Of a DNA stretch of 13,629 nt, positions 7,471-13,216 are shown one piece after another. Position numbers and translations under genes: made by a program. The stretch is from JBBSJV01 sp038256935. GTDB taxonomy: Bacteria; Patescibacteriota; JACMRA01. The DNA lies in assembly GCA_038256935.1 (NCBI GenBank), contig JBBSJV010000033.1, positions 1-13,629 on the forward strand. The letters run 5' to 3'. The notes under the pieces are model-generated. The model saw nothing but the letters and a program-made list of their open reading frames with translations, made no database searches and was not told where the DNA came from. The number at the start of each line of letters is the position of its first letter. Positions within the stretch are counted from its first letter, which is position 1.

Positions 7471-8190
7471 ATGCTTGCAGTAAACCATGTTACTTTAGCT
7501 ACCGCATCAGCTGTGGGTTTAAGTATTTATTTAAACCAACCTTTTTTCCTCCCTCTTATAGTTTTTGTGGCTTTTGCTGGCCTTGTCCCAGACGTTGATC
7601 ACCCAAAAAGTGAGCTTGGAAGATTATTTAAAATCCCTGGATTATTATTACCCCATAGAGGCGTCACCCACTCCCTACTTGGAGTAATATTTTTTGGCGG
7701 ACTTTTGTTTTGGATGCTAGAGTTTCCTCAAACCCTGATTTATGTCTTAATAGGCTCAGCTATCCTTGGAGTCATGATACTTGAAAAAATCCTCGAAGAC
7801 AGAGTCAATGATCTCAAAGATCTAAGTGGGGGTATTCTCAAAGCCAAGCAAATCAAAATGATACTCAAAATCACTACTTTTATCTTATACATTTTCCTAT
7901 TTTTAGCTGCCCTTACAGTCTGGCAAGAAAGACTCAAAGATGAAATGATAGTTTTACTGATTGTTGGTTATTTTGCCCACATACTTGGAGATTTTGTAAC
8001 TAAAGAAGGAGTGCCAGTATTATGGCCTCTAAAGAAAAAATGGGGTTTGAAGTTATTTAGAACAGGAGGGTTAATTGAAACTTTAATCGGCTCAATTTTA
8101 GTTGTTGCAAATCTTTATTTACTATTTGTTTTTGTTAATCAGTTTGGCTTGATGCAGGAAAGCTACTGGCAGGGGTATTTGGGGTATTAA
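7471..8190 (+). CDS. YdjM-type (DUF457) membrane-bound metal-dependent hydrolase
   Basis: This 239-residue integral membrane protein carries the hallmark residues of the LexA-regulated YdjM / DUF457 family: an early His (HVTLATA), PDVDHPKSELG at 40-50, HRGVTHSLL at 62-70, and HILGDFVTKEGVPVLWP at 170-186 near a final RTGG..E motif. The conserved His and Asp residues are thought to bind metal in this family, whose substrate is generally unknown. Hydrophobic segments lie at about 24-40, 68-83, 88-106, 132-150, 158-175 and 203-224. Homologs are usually somewhat shorter; here an extra charged stretch (about 105-128) lies between the two motif groups. It has its own promoter. The gene ends 28 nt before the inverted-repeat element at 8219. 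Confidence 0.85.
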   Translation: MLAVNHVTLATASAVGLSIYLNQPFFLPLIVFVAFAGLVPDVDHPKSELGRLFKIPGLLLPHRGVTHSLLGVIFFGGLLFWMLEFPQTLIYVLIGSAILGVMILEKILEDRVNDLKDLSGGILKAKQIKMILKITTFILYIFLFLAALTVWQERLKDEMIVLLIVGYFAHILGDFVTKEGVPVLWPLKKKWGLKLFRTGGLIETLIGSILVVANLYLLFVFVNQFGLMQESYWQGYLGY

Positions 8191-8293
8191 AGAAAAAGTC
8201 TAATAAATCAAAACATTATGTCATCTCGACTGAAAGGAGAGATCCCCTGTGGATGGAAAACAGGAATCAAGAGAGAATATCTTCATACAAATC

Positions 8294-8312
8294 TTTAAAC
8301 TCACTGTTTAAA
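8294..8312. repeat. AT-rich palindrome after the GIY-YIG gene
   Basis: TTTAAAC, a 5-nt loop and GTTTAAA form a perfect 7-bp stem. It lies 36 nt beyond the stop of the minus-strand nuclease gene and could weakly end its transcript, though no T-run follows in that direction. Confidence 0.4.
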
Positions 8313-8348
8313 ACCAAAATTAACTCTATTTTTTGATTCTACTATATT

Positions 8349-8549
8349 TTATATTTGTTTGTCTCTTGCAATTCCGTTTATAATATCTTCAGCTATTTCA
8401 TAATATAATAACTTATTCAAATTATATTTTTTTGAAAACCCATTTACTAATTTATTTTTATGTTCACATATTCTTCTTATAAAATCGTTTGTTACCCCAG
8501 TATAAAATACTGAGTTGTTTTTATTTGAAATTATGTATATATAGTACAT
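8349..8549 (-). CDS. GIY-YIG nuclease of YhbQ/UPF0213 type, truncated and probably inactive
   Basis: This 66-residue protein opens with the typical start of single-domain GIY-YIG endonucleases (MYYIYIISNKNNSVFYTGVT), giving the YIYI and YTG halves of the signature. Arg26 and His30 follow, then the usual FSKKYNLNKLLYYE stretch. Full-length relatives have about 80-95 residues and continue after the helix with a Lys/Trp-rich tail. Here a TAA follows Lys-Gln-Ile, and the translation beyond it no longer resembles the family. The metal-binding Glu of the usual ARE-KQI motif is Asp here (Asp63). Truncation plus this substitution suggests a decaying or inactive enzyme. It sits inside the inverted-repeat element, which suggests these nucleases belong to the element. 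Confidence 0.7.
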   Translation of the reverse strand: MYYIYIISNKNNSVFYTGVTNDFIRRICEHKNKLVNGFSKKYNLNKLLYYEIAEDIINGIARDKQI

Positions 8550-8788
8550 TTAATTAGTTCACATTATAAATTCTTTATTAGCAAATTTGTTTAAATAACT
8601 GTTTTCTAAAATCTCAATTTGTATGAACTCACCCCACCACAGAGGATATCTCGCTTTGCTCGATATGACAGGCTTTAAAATTTGATTTATAAGCACTTTT
8701 GCCTACCCCAATTATAATTTTACCCTACTCAAAAATATTAAAACAATTGACTGATCAAGTTAATAATGCTACTGTTAATTTATTATTT

Positions 8789-8995
8789 ATGACTGAAAAT
8801 ATTATTGTTGGGACATTATTTATTTTGATTGGGGCTTTTTGTTTAGCTTGTGTATTTTTCAATTGGAATTGGTATTGGAGTAATTCAAGAGCTGTAAAAC
8901 TTGTCAAAATGATTAGTAAAAAAGGTGCTCAGATTTTCTATGGTGTTTTAGGAATATTTTTAATCATCGCTGGTTTGATTACAGTCTTTATTTAA
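8789..8995 (+). CDS. Imm17-like small two-helix membrane protein
   Basis: This protein has 68 residues if it starts at ATG 8789. The same frame stays open upstream to a TTG at 8699, giving up to 98 residues, but the extra part has no family resemblance. Two membrane segments lie at about residues 6-24 and 48-66, with FFNWNWYWSNSRAVKLVKMI between them and GAQIFYGVLGIFLIIAG in the second. The layout and the Phe-Asn-Trp and Gly-Ala-x-Ile-Phe-Tyr motifs recall the Immunity protein 17 family, whose members are predicted to neutralise polymorphic toxins. No toxin gene is nearby, so an immunity role is not supported by context here. TTGACT at 8747-8752 could be a -35 box. The stop is 3 nt from that of the convergent rel gene. 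Confidence 0.6.
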   Translation: MTENIIVGTLFILIGAFCLACVFFNWNWYWSNSRAVKLVKMISKKGAQIFYGVLGIFLIIAGLITVFI

Positions 8996-8998
8996 GCT

Positions 8999-10573
8999 TT
9001 ATTCATTAGGTAATTTTATCCCTATTTTTCTAAGCACTGAGCGAATGTGTTTACTGGCTCCTGGGGTTTTTACCCAATTTAACCAATCCTTGGTTGGTTT
9101 TTGGTTCTTAGCTGTGAGTATCTCTATAGTGTCTCCATTTTGCAGGCCAGCACTTAATTTACTCATTTTCCCGTTGATCTTAGCACCTGTTGCGTGGCTT
9201 CCGATAAACTCATGGATCTTGAAAGCAAAATCAAGTGCGCAAGCTCCTTTTGGCAGATCAATCACATCACCTTTTGGAGTAAGGACAAAGATCCGATCTG
9301 GGAATAAATTGAGTTTAATGTGTTTTAGATAATCTTCGTTAGTCATTTTTTGTGTGCTAATTTCTAGTAATTGATTGACCCACTGCATGCTTTGCTGGCT
9401 CATAAGGCTTTGGACCAAATTAGAGCTAGGTTGTTGCTTTTTGGATTTATATGACCAGTGAGAGGCAACTCCAAACTCAGCATAAACATGCATTCTTTTG
9501 GTGCGGATCTGAAACTCAAAAATTGACCCATCGATTGGATCTTGCACAGTCATATGAATCGATTGATAACCATTTTCTTTGGGAGTTTTGATATAGTCTT
9601 TGGTGCGATCTTCTAAGACTTTGAATTTTTCATGGACAAGTGACATGATCTCATAACAATTGGAAATGGATTTGGTAACTACTCGAAGGGCGATTAAATC
9701 ATATATTTTGTCCAAATTATGGTTTTTGAGTTCCAGTTTTTTGTAGATTGAATAGTATCTTTTAGCCCTTCCTACAACGTAATAATAATCAATATTTGCT
9801 GCTTTTAAAATATCCTCAGTTTCTGCAATATAGCCCTGGACTTTGGAGAGTCGTTTTTCAAGCTTTAAACCAGCTTGTCTCATAAACTGATCATATTTTT
9901 CTGGATAAACAAAAGGAAAAGCCAGGTCTTCAATGCGAGAGCGAAACCCACTCATTCCCAATCTTTCAGCAAGGGGAGCATAAATCTCTATACTTTCAAG
10001 GGCGATTCTATGGGCTTTTTGAGGTGGCAGTGCATCCAATGTCATGAGATTATGGACTCTATCAGATAATTTGATAAACATTACCCGCAAATCTTTACTC
10101 ATGGCTACAAACATTTTCCTTAAATTTTCCACATATCTTTGTTCACCCCTATATTTGAGAACTCCAAGCTTTGTAATACCAGAAACCAAAAAGGCAGTTT
10201 CAGCCCCAAATAGTTTTTCTATTTCTCTAATACCATCTTCAGGTTTTTCATAAGTATCCTCAGGCACGTCATGAAGCAGCATAGCAGCCAAAGTCTCTTT
10301 ATCAGGATTTAGCTCCAACAGGATAATAGCAGCCGAAACTGGGTGAATGATATAGAACTCTCCTGATTTCCTTCTTTGCTGGCCATGTTTTTGAACCATC
10401 ATCATAAAAGCTAACTCTATAAATTCACCATCTTTGGGGTCAAAATGACTCATTTGACTGCTCAAAATTTCCCATAGCTGACTTGAAGCCACCTCCAAAT
10501 CTTCTTTAGATACTTTATTTATCTCAGATAACTTTTTTAAGGTTTCAAATTCTTCAATTGATTGAGTTTTCAT
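8999..10573 (-). CDS. rel: Rel-family bifunctional (p)ppGpp synthetase/hydrolase, short form
   Basis: This 524-residue cytoplasmic stringent-response enzyme makes and breaks down (p)ppGpp. The HD hydrolase domain covers about residues 55-205 with its metal and catalytic residues in place (HP at 77-78, HDVPEDT at 101-107, DRVHN at 171-175). The synthetase domain covers about 262-376: GRAKRYYSIYKKL, the RTKD version of the RxKD loop seen in bifunctional enzymes, PKENGYQSIH, FQIRT and MH..AE.G.ASHW. The TGS domain is at about 425-487. The protein stops soon after (KHIRSVLRKIGIKLPNE), lacking the helical, zinc-finger and ACT parts of the usual ~730-residue Rel. I choose the ATG at 10573 because upstream residues to 10675 are hydrophobic, match nothing in Rel, and would overlap the divergent gene; a -10 box also sits 7 nt before it. 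Confidence 0.92.
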   Translation of the reverse strand: MKTQSIEEFETLKKLSEINKVSKEDLEVASSQLWEILSSQMSHFDPKDGEFIELAFMMMVQKHGQQRRKSGEFYIIHPVSAAIILLELNPDKETLAAMLLHDVPEDTYEKPEDGIREIEKLFGAETAFLVSGITKLGVLKYRGEQRYVENLRKMFVAMSKDLRVMFIKLSDRVHNLMTLDALPPQKAHRIALESIEIYAPLAERLGMSGFRSRIEDLAFPFVYPEKYDQFMRQAGLKLEKRLSKVQGYIAETEDILKAANIDYYYVVGRAKRYYSIYKKLELKNHNLDKIYDLIALRVVTKSISNCYEIMSLVHEKFKVLEDRTKDYIKTPKENGYQSIHMTVQDPIDGSIFEFQIRTKRMHVYAEFGVASHWSYKSKKQQPSSNLVQSLMSQQSMQWVNQLLEISTQKMTNEDYLKHIKLNLFPDRIFVLTPKGDVIDLPKGACALDFAFKIHEFIGSHATGAKINGKMSKLSAGLQNGDTIEILTAKNQKPTKDWLNWVKTPGASKHIRSVLRKIGIKLPNE

Positions 10574-10580
10574 ATTTGCT

Positions 10581-10609
10581 GTTATACTCACTTTCCAGAT
10601 ACGCGTCGG
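10581..10609 (-). promoter_or_regulatory. Candidate rel promoter, likely leaderless
   Basis: On the minus strand TATAAC (10586-10581) ends 7 nt before the rel ATG. A weak -35 (CCGACG, 10609-10604) lies 17 nt further up. A perfect TTGACA (10616-10611) is also present, but 25 nt away, which is too far for normal use. Confidence 0.5.
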
Positions 10610-10610
10610 T

Positions 10611-10639
10611 TTGTCAAAAAAAACAATGTGTGAAATACT
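10611..10639 (+). promoter_or_regulatory. Candidate promoter of the divergent one-TM protein gene
   Basis: TTGTCA (10611-10616), 17 nt and AATACT (10634-10639) lie upstream of the ATG at 10664. GATAAT at 10643-10648 is another possible -10. The -35 coincides with the TTGACA of the opposite strand, so the divergent promoters would share this site within the 90-bp gap. Confidence 0.4.
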
Positions 10640-10663
10640 AAAGATAATTAAGTAAAAATAAAT

Positions 10664-11020
10664 ATGTTTATGCAAGATACAAGACCATTTTTGGAATACG
10701 GAGCGCTACTTTGGGCAAATATACTAGGAATTTTAGCCATTATTTTAGTTATAGTGCTTATCGCTATAGCTTTTTCTATCAAATCTAGAATCTCAAAAAC
10801 TCTTCAAATGATTGAGGACTTAACTGTTGAAACTCAAGAAAAGACTTTGGAAACACTGGATATCGTTCAAGATACAGCTTTTCAAGTCGCTGAAAACACT
10901 TTCTCTTTTGCCGATATGTTTGGAGGGATTGCAGGTGCTATCGGACTTTTAAGTAATCTAAAACCTAAACCTAAGGCTAAAAAAAGAGGATTTGTAGATA
11001 TTCTCAAAAAATTCATGTAG
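10664..11020 (+). CDS. Small membrane protein with one N-terminal TM helix
   Basis: I do not recognise a family for this 118-residue protein. One long membrane helix covers about residues 15-40 (ILGILAIILVIVLIAIAF). It is followed by a charged, heptad-like helix at about 42-75 (SKTLQMIEDLTVETQEKTLE), a small Gly/Ala-rich hydrophobic stretch (FGGIAGAIGLL) and a very basic tail (KPKPKAKKRG...KK). The layout resembles the DUF948-type membrane-anchored coiled-coil proteins, but no specific match is claimed. Translation could start at Met1 (10664) or Met3 (10670); neither has a Shine-Dalgarno. It is transcribed divergently from rel, across a 90-bp gap. An 8-bp palindrome follows it. Confidence 0.75.
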   Translation: MFMQDTRPFLEYGALLWANILGILAIILVIVLIAIAFSIKSRISKTLQMIEDLTVETQEKTLETLDIVQDTAFQVAENTFSFADMFGGIAGAIGLLSNLKPKPKAKKRGFVDILKKFM

Positions 11021-11036
11021 ACAAGTTTCAAAGTTT

Positions 11037-11058
11037 AGTATTAGTTACTGCTAATACT
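11037..11058 (+). terminator. 8-bp palindrome between two same-strand genes (weak terminator or operator)
   Basis: AGTATTAG, a 6-nt loop and CTAATACT form a perfect 8-bp inverted repeat, 16 nt after the stop at 11020 and 18 nt before the arginase-family start. The stem is AT-rich and is followed only by TT, then AAATTAACTG. It could be a weak terminator, or an operator for the downstream gene. Confidence 0.4.
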
Positions 11059-11076
11059 TTAAATTAACTGTTTCCT

Positions 11077-11955
11077 TTGTCAAAGAATATTAACTTCATA
11101 AACGCTTCTTCTAAAATGGGACTGATTCAGCTCCCATGGGGTGTTACTGAAATGAACAATGGAGTAGAACTGGGTGGTAAAGCTATCCTAAGTAATCAGT
11201 TTCTAAATCAGTTTCACCGCTCTTCAATGATTGAGTTTAGTTATTCAGATCCAGATTCTTTGACTACTGAAACTTATCTTGATCAGTTATTAAAAGACTA
11301 CATCGATTATAACCAAAAGGTTAATCCTAAACTAGATCCAAAAGATCTCAATATTTTATTGGGTGGAGATCATAGTGTAAGTTTTGGTTCTTATCTATGG
11401 CTCAGTCAAAACATTCCAGTTCAGGATTTACTCATCATTCATATCGACACTCACCCCGATATTATGCTGATTAAAGAAAGTGATACACTCAATTTTCATG
11501 GAAAATGGCAAAGGCCTTTCTTTGATACATTTGATATAGCTGGATTTGAAAACTTAGTCCCCACAAAGCTACTACTTGATAATCTGATCATGTTTGGTAA
11601 TTTTAATGATGAGAAAGCAAATATGGATTTTTTAATCGATAAAAACATTTCACATTTTAGCAAAAACGATTGGCAAAAAGGTTTAGAGGTTTTAAAAACT
11701 AAGCAGGTGGGTAAAAAACATATCCATATCAGTTTTGATGTCGATAGTCTTGATCAATCTATTATGCCCGCTACAGGAATCCCCTGCTCCAACGGACTTT
11801 TAATGCCAGATCTATATTCAATCCTGGATTGTTTAACTACCGATCACACCTTTTCAATCGATATTGTAGAATATAACCCAACAAAAGATAAGGATGGAAG
11901 TTGTAAGAAACTATTACAAGATTTTATATTGGAAGTAGTTAGAAAATATTCGTAG
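11077..11955 (+). CDS. Arginase-family ureohydrolase
   Basis: This 292-residue protein should hydrolyse a guanidino or formimino group, releasing urea or formamide, with a two-manganese site. All metal motifs are present: GGDHS at 96-100, the DTHPD form of DxHxD at 124-128, and SFDVDSLD at 219-226. The GVELGG entry motif is at 29-34, and SIDIVEYNP at 260-268 closes the fold. HGKW at 141-144 corresponds to the arginase HGMP stretch. This leans towards arginase rather than agmatinase, but the substrate cannot be told from sequence. The start is taken as TTG 11077, because the next ATG (11116) would remove the first strand (NINFINAS). CTG 11068 is the only other option before an upstream stop. 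No arginine-pathway genes lie next to it. Confidence 0.85.
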   Translation: MSKNINFINASSKMGLIQLPWGVTEMNNGVELGGKAILSNQFLNQFHRSSMIEFSYSDPDSLTTETYLDQLLKDYIDYNQKVNPKLDPKDLNILLGGDHSVSFGSYLWLSQNIPVQDLLIIHIDTHPDIMLIKESDTLNFHGKWQRPFFDTFDIAGFENLVPTKLLLDNLIMFGNFNDEKANMDFLIDKNISHFSKNDWQKGLEVLKTKQVGKKHIHISFDVDSLDQSIMPATGIPCSNGLLMPDLYSILDCLTTDHTFSIDIVEYNPTKDKDGSCKKLLQDFILEVVRKYS

Positions 11956-12038
11956 CGGAACCCTCGCGGTTCCATATTTTCGTAGAGAAACTAATATCAT
12001 TCTATTTTTTCGCAGCACAATCACTGAGGTTCCATTTT
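11949..12038. repeat. Three degenerate 30-bp tandem repeats
   Basis: Copies lie at 11949-11978, 11979-12008 and 12009-12038, exactly 30 bp apart. Each opens TTCG(T/C)AG and ends near TTC(C/T)AT(A/T)TT. Copy 1 also forms a hairpin (GGAACC, 5-nt loop, GGTTCC, then ATATTTT) that may end the arginase-family transcript. The first copy includes that gene's stop codon. Confidence 0.6.
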
Positions 12039-12081
12039 AAAAATTATTTCATTTGGATTCTTATATTCATTACTTATCGCC

Positions 12082-12187
12082 GTCATCTCGACTGGAAGGA
12101 GAGATCCCCTAGTGTTGCAGAATAGAAATCAAGTAAGGGGCGTTAAGCACCACCACAGGGGATTTCTCGCCCTGCTTCGAAATGACA
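12082..12187. mobile_element. Solo palindromic element, relative of the 8219-8670 element
   Basis: The left arm (12082-12114) and right arm (12148-12187) are imperfect inverted repeats starting GTCAT.TCGA when read inward and reaching a GATCCCCT / AGGGGATT core. The inner ~33 nt share an AATCAAG-containing stretch with the left inside of the larger element. It would form a long hairpin in RNA, and there is no reading frame inside. With the 30-bp repeats it fills most of the 300-base gap before the gene at 12256. It looks like a MITE- or REP-like, nuclease-free copy. Confidence 0.65.
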
Positions 12188-12220
12188 GATTTAAGTTTTT
12201 TATCTCTTACCCAAACCCAT

Positions 12221-12248
12221 TTGACCAACTTCAAAGATAGATTCTAAA
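12221..12248 (+). promoter_or_regulatory. Candidate promoter of the coiled-coil membrane protein gene
   Basis: TTGACC (12221-12226, 5 of 6), a 16-nt spacer and TCTAAA (12243-12248, 4 of 6). The -10 ends 7 nt before the ATG at 12256, again implying a leaderless message. Confidence 0.5.
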
Positions 12249-12255
12249 TACAGAT

Positions 12256-12615
12256 ATGAAAGGTGACCGGCTTTGGCAATTTTTGAGTTTTTGTAGTATT
12301 TTCTTGATACTATTTTTTCTTTTGGTTTTAAATATAAACTTTTACACAAGTTCCCTGATCCAAGAAAACTCGCGTCTCCAGTCCCAAAAACAAACTCTTG
12401 AAAACAGACTTCAGACCACAAGACTGACAAGTAATACTGATTTAGAAAGAGAAATTGAAAAAAATGTAGAGATAGGCAACATCACAAGAATCGATAACAA
12501 CCAGTCCATAAATATTCTAAATATCCAGAGACAGCCCCAAGTAGACCCAACCCAACCAGTACCCGACCCTAGTCAAGATATTCGAAGCAGCAATCCTAGT
12601 GTGACTATTAGATAA
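12256..12615 (+). CDS. Small membrane-anchored coiled-coil protein
   Basis: I do not recognise a family for this 119-residue protein. An N-terminal membrane helix covers about residues 8-29 (LSFCSIFLILFFLLVLNI). A short coiled coil follows at about 33-55 (LIQENSRLQSQKQTLENRL), then a polar stretch and a Pro/Gln-rich tail (QPQVDPTQPVPDPSQ). The basic N-terminus suggests N-in topology with the coiled coil outside. The plan is reminiscent of FtsL/DivIC-type proteins, but no shared motif supports that and no cell-division gene is near. The start is backed by a promoter 7 nt upstream. Its last 8 nt overlap the end of the convergent gene on the other strand. Confidence 0.7.
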   Translation: MKGDRLWQFLSFCSIFLILFFLLVLNINFYTSSLIQENSRLQSQKQTLENRLQTTRLTSNTDLEREIEKNVEIGNITRIDNNQSINILNIQRQPQVDPTQPVPDPSQDIRSSNPSVTIR

Positions 12616-12973
12616 GCCAATCATATGTCTTATGTTCAGTTTCTTCTGGATCACTACTTATGGAAATTATTTTTGAAATTTCAAAACTTAATTCCTGAAT
12701 AAAGACTAGACCTGACTGTACATCTTCAATCTTCAAAACATTTTTATTCTTCAAATATTGTATTGTAATTGCAAGACTTTTATCAAATCTATCAAATTGA
12801 AATGTTGTTGGGTAAGATTGAATCTCTTGCACTATGACTTCATCATAAGGAATAATATCATTAACTTTTGGTTTAGATAAAAGCGTATCGTGTATTTTAT
12901 AATAATTATGTATGGGAGTGTAATTAATTTTATAAAGCTTTCCTTCAAATTCAAATATAACTTTTAAATTCAT
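12608..12973 (-). CDS. Protein of unknown function, 121 aa
   Basis: No family is recognised. The protein has no membrane segment or signal peptide. It looks mostly beta-stranded at the start (MNLKVIFEFEGKLYKINY), has an acidic tail (SSDPEETEHKTYDWLI) and contains no cysteine. I choose ATG 12973 over a TTG at 13009 because a near-perfect promoter ends 7 nt before the ATG, and its -35 box overlaps the TTG. Base composition is more AT-rich than that of the genes to the left. It is convergent with the coiled-coil gene, sharing 8 nt at the 3' ends. Confidence 0.65.
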   Translation of the reverse strand: MNLKVIFEFEGKLYKINYTPIHNYYKIHDTLLSKPKVNDIIPYDEVIVQEIQSYPTTFQFDRFDKSLAITIQYLKNKNVLKIEDVQSGLVFIQELSFEISKIISISSDPEETEHKTYDWLI

Positions 12974-12980
12974 TCTATAA

Positions 12981-13009
12981 ATTATATTAAGAAAAAAATT
13001 GTGTTTCAA
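12981..13009 (-). promoter_or_regulatory. Strong sigma-70-type promoter, likely leaderless
   Basis: On the minus strand TTGAAA (13009-13004), exactly 17 nt, then a perfect TATAAT (12986-12981). The -10 ends 7 nt before the ATG at 12973. This is the clearest promoter in the window. The rest of the gap to 13216 shows no convincing gene. Confidence 0.8.
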
Positions 13010-13216
13010 CTATATCTGTGGTTGTCGAATCCAATTTAGAAACAAATGATGGAATCATAACTCCTAAACGTCTTAAGCAACTCCATTTTTTAAATCTTCT
13101 AAGAATTGATCTGTAAAGACTTCCATTGCAACTGTCATAAATATCATTTAGTTAACTAAAGTAATAATGTCAAAAACTATATTGACCATAACGTTCATTT
13201 ATGATCATTTTAAACT

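Larger units (their letters stand above)
8219..8670. mobile_element. Inverted-repeat-bounded element carrying a GIY-YIG gene
   Basis: The left end (8219-8256) and right end (8634-8670) are imperfect inverted repeats of about 35 bp. Both begin TGTCAT.TCGA when read inward and run to a CTGTGG..TGG core. Between them lies a short GIY-YIG nuclease gene on the minus strand (8349-8549) and a small AT-rich palindrome. A second palindrome of the same family at 12082-12187 lacks the nuclease but shares both ends and the first inner bases (..AATCAAG..). I infer a small mobile or formerly mobile element. No clear target-site duplication is visible at the edges, and no transposase is encoded. This element fills most of the 598-base gap between the hydrolase and the Imm17-like gene. 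Confidence 0.65.

Noticed and set aside
10574..10675. N-terminal extension of rel up to 10675
   Set aside because: It would overlap the divergent gene, resembles no Rel N-terminus, and lies across the likely promoter.
12974..13009. TTG start for the minus-strand gene ending at 12608
   Set aside because: The TTG is part of the -35 box of a very good promoter whose -10 ends 7 nt before ATG 12973.
13018..13116. Short plus-strand frame (32 codons, GTG start) and an overlapping short minus-strand frame in the 12974-13216 gap
   Set aside because: Too short, no family resemblance, no supporting promoter or ribosome site; chance frames in AT-rich DNA are common.
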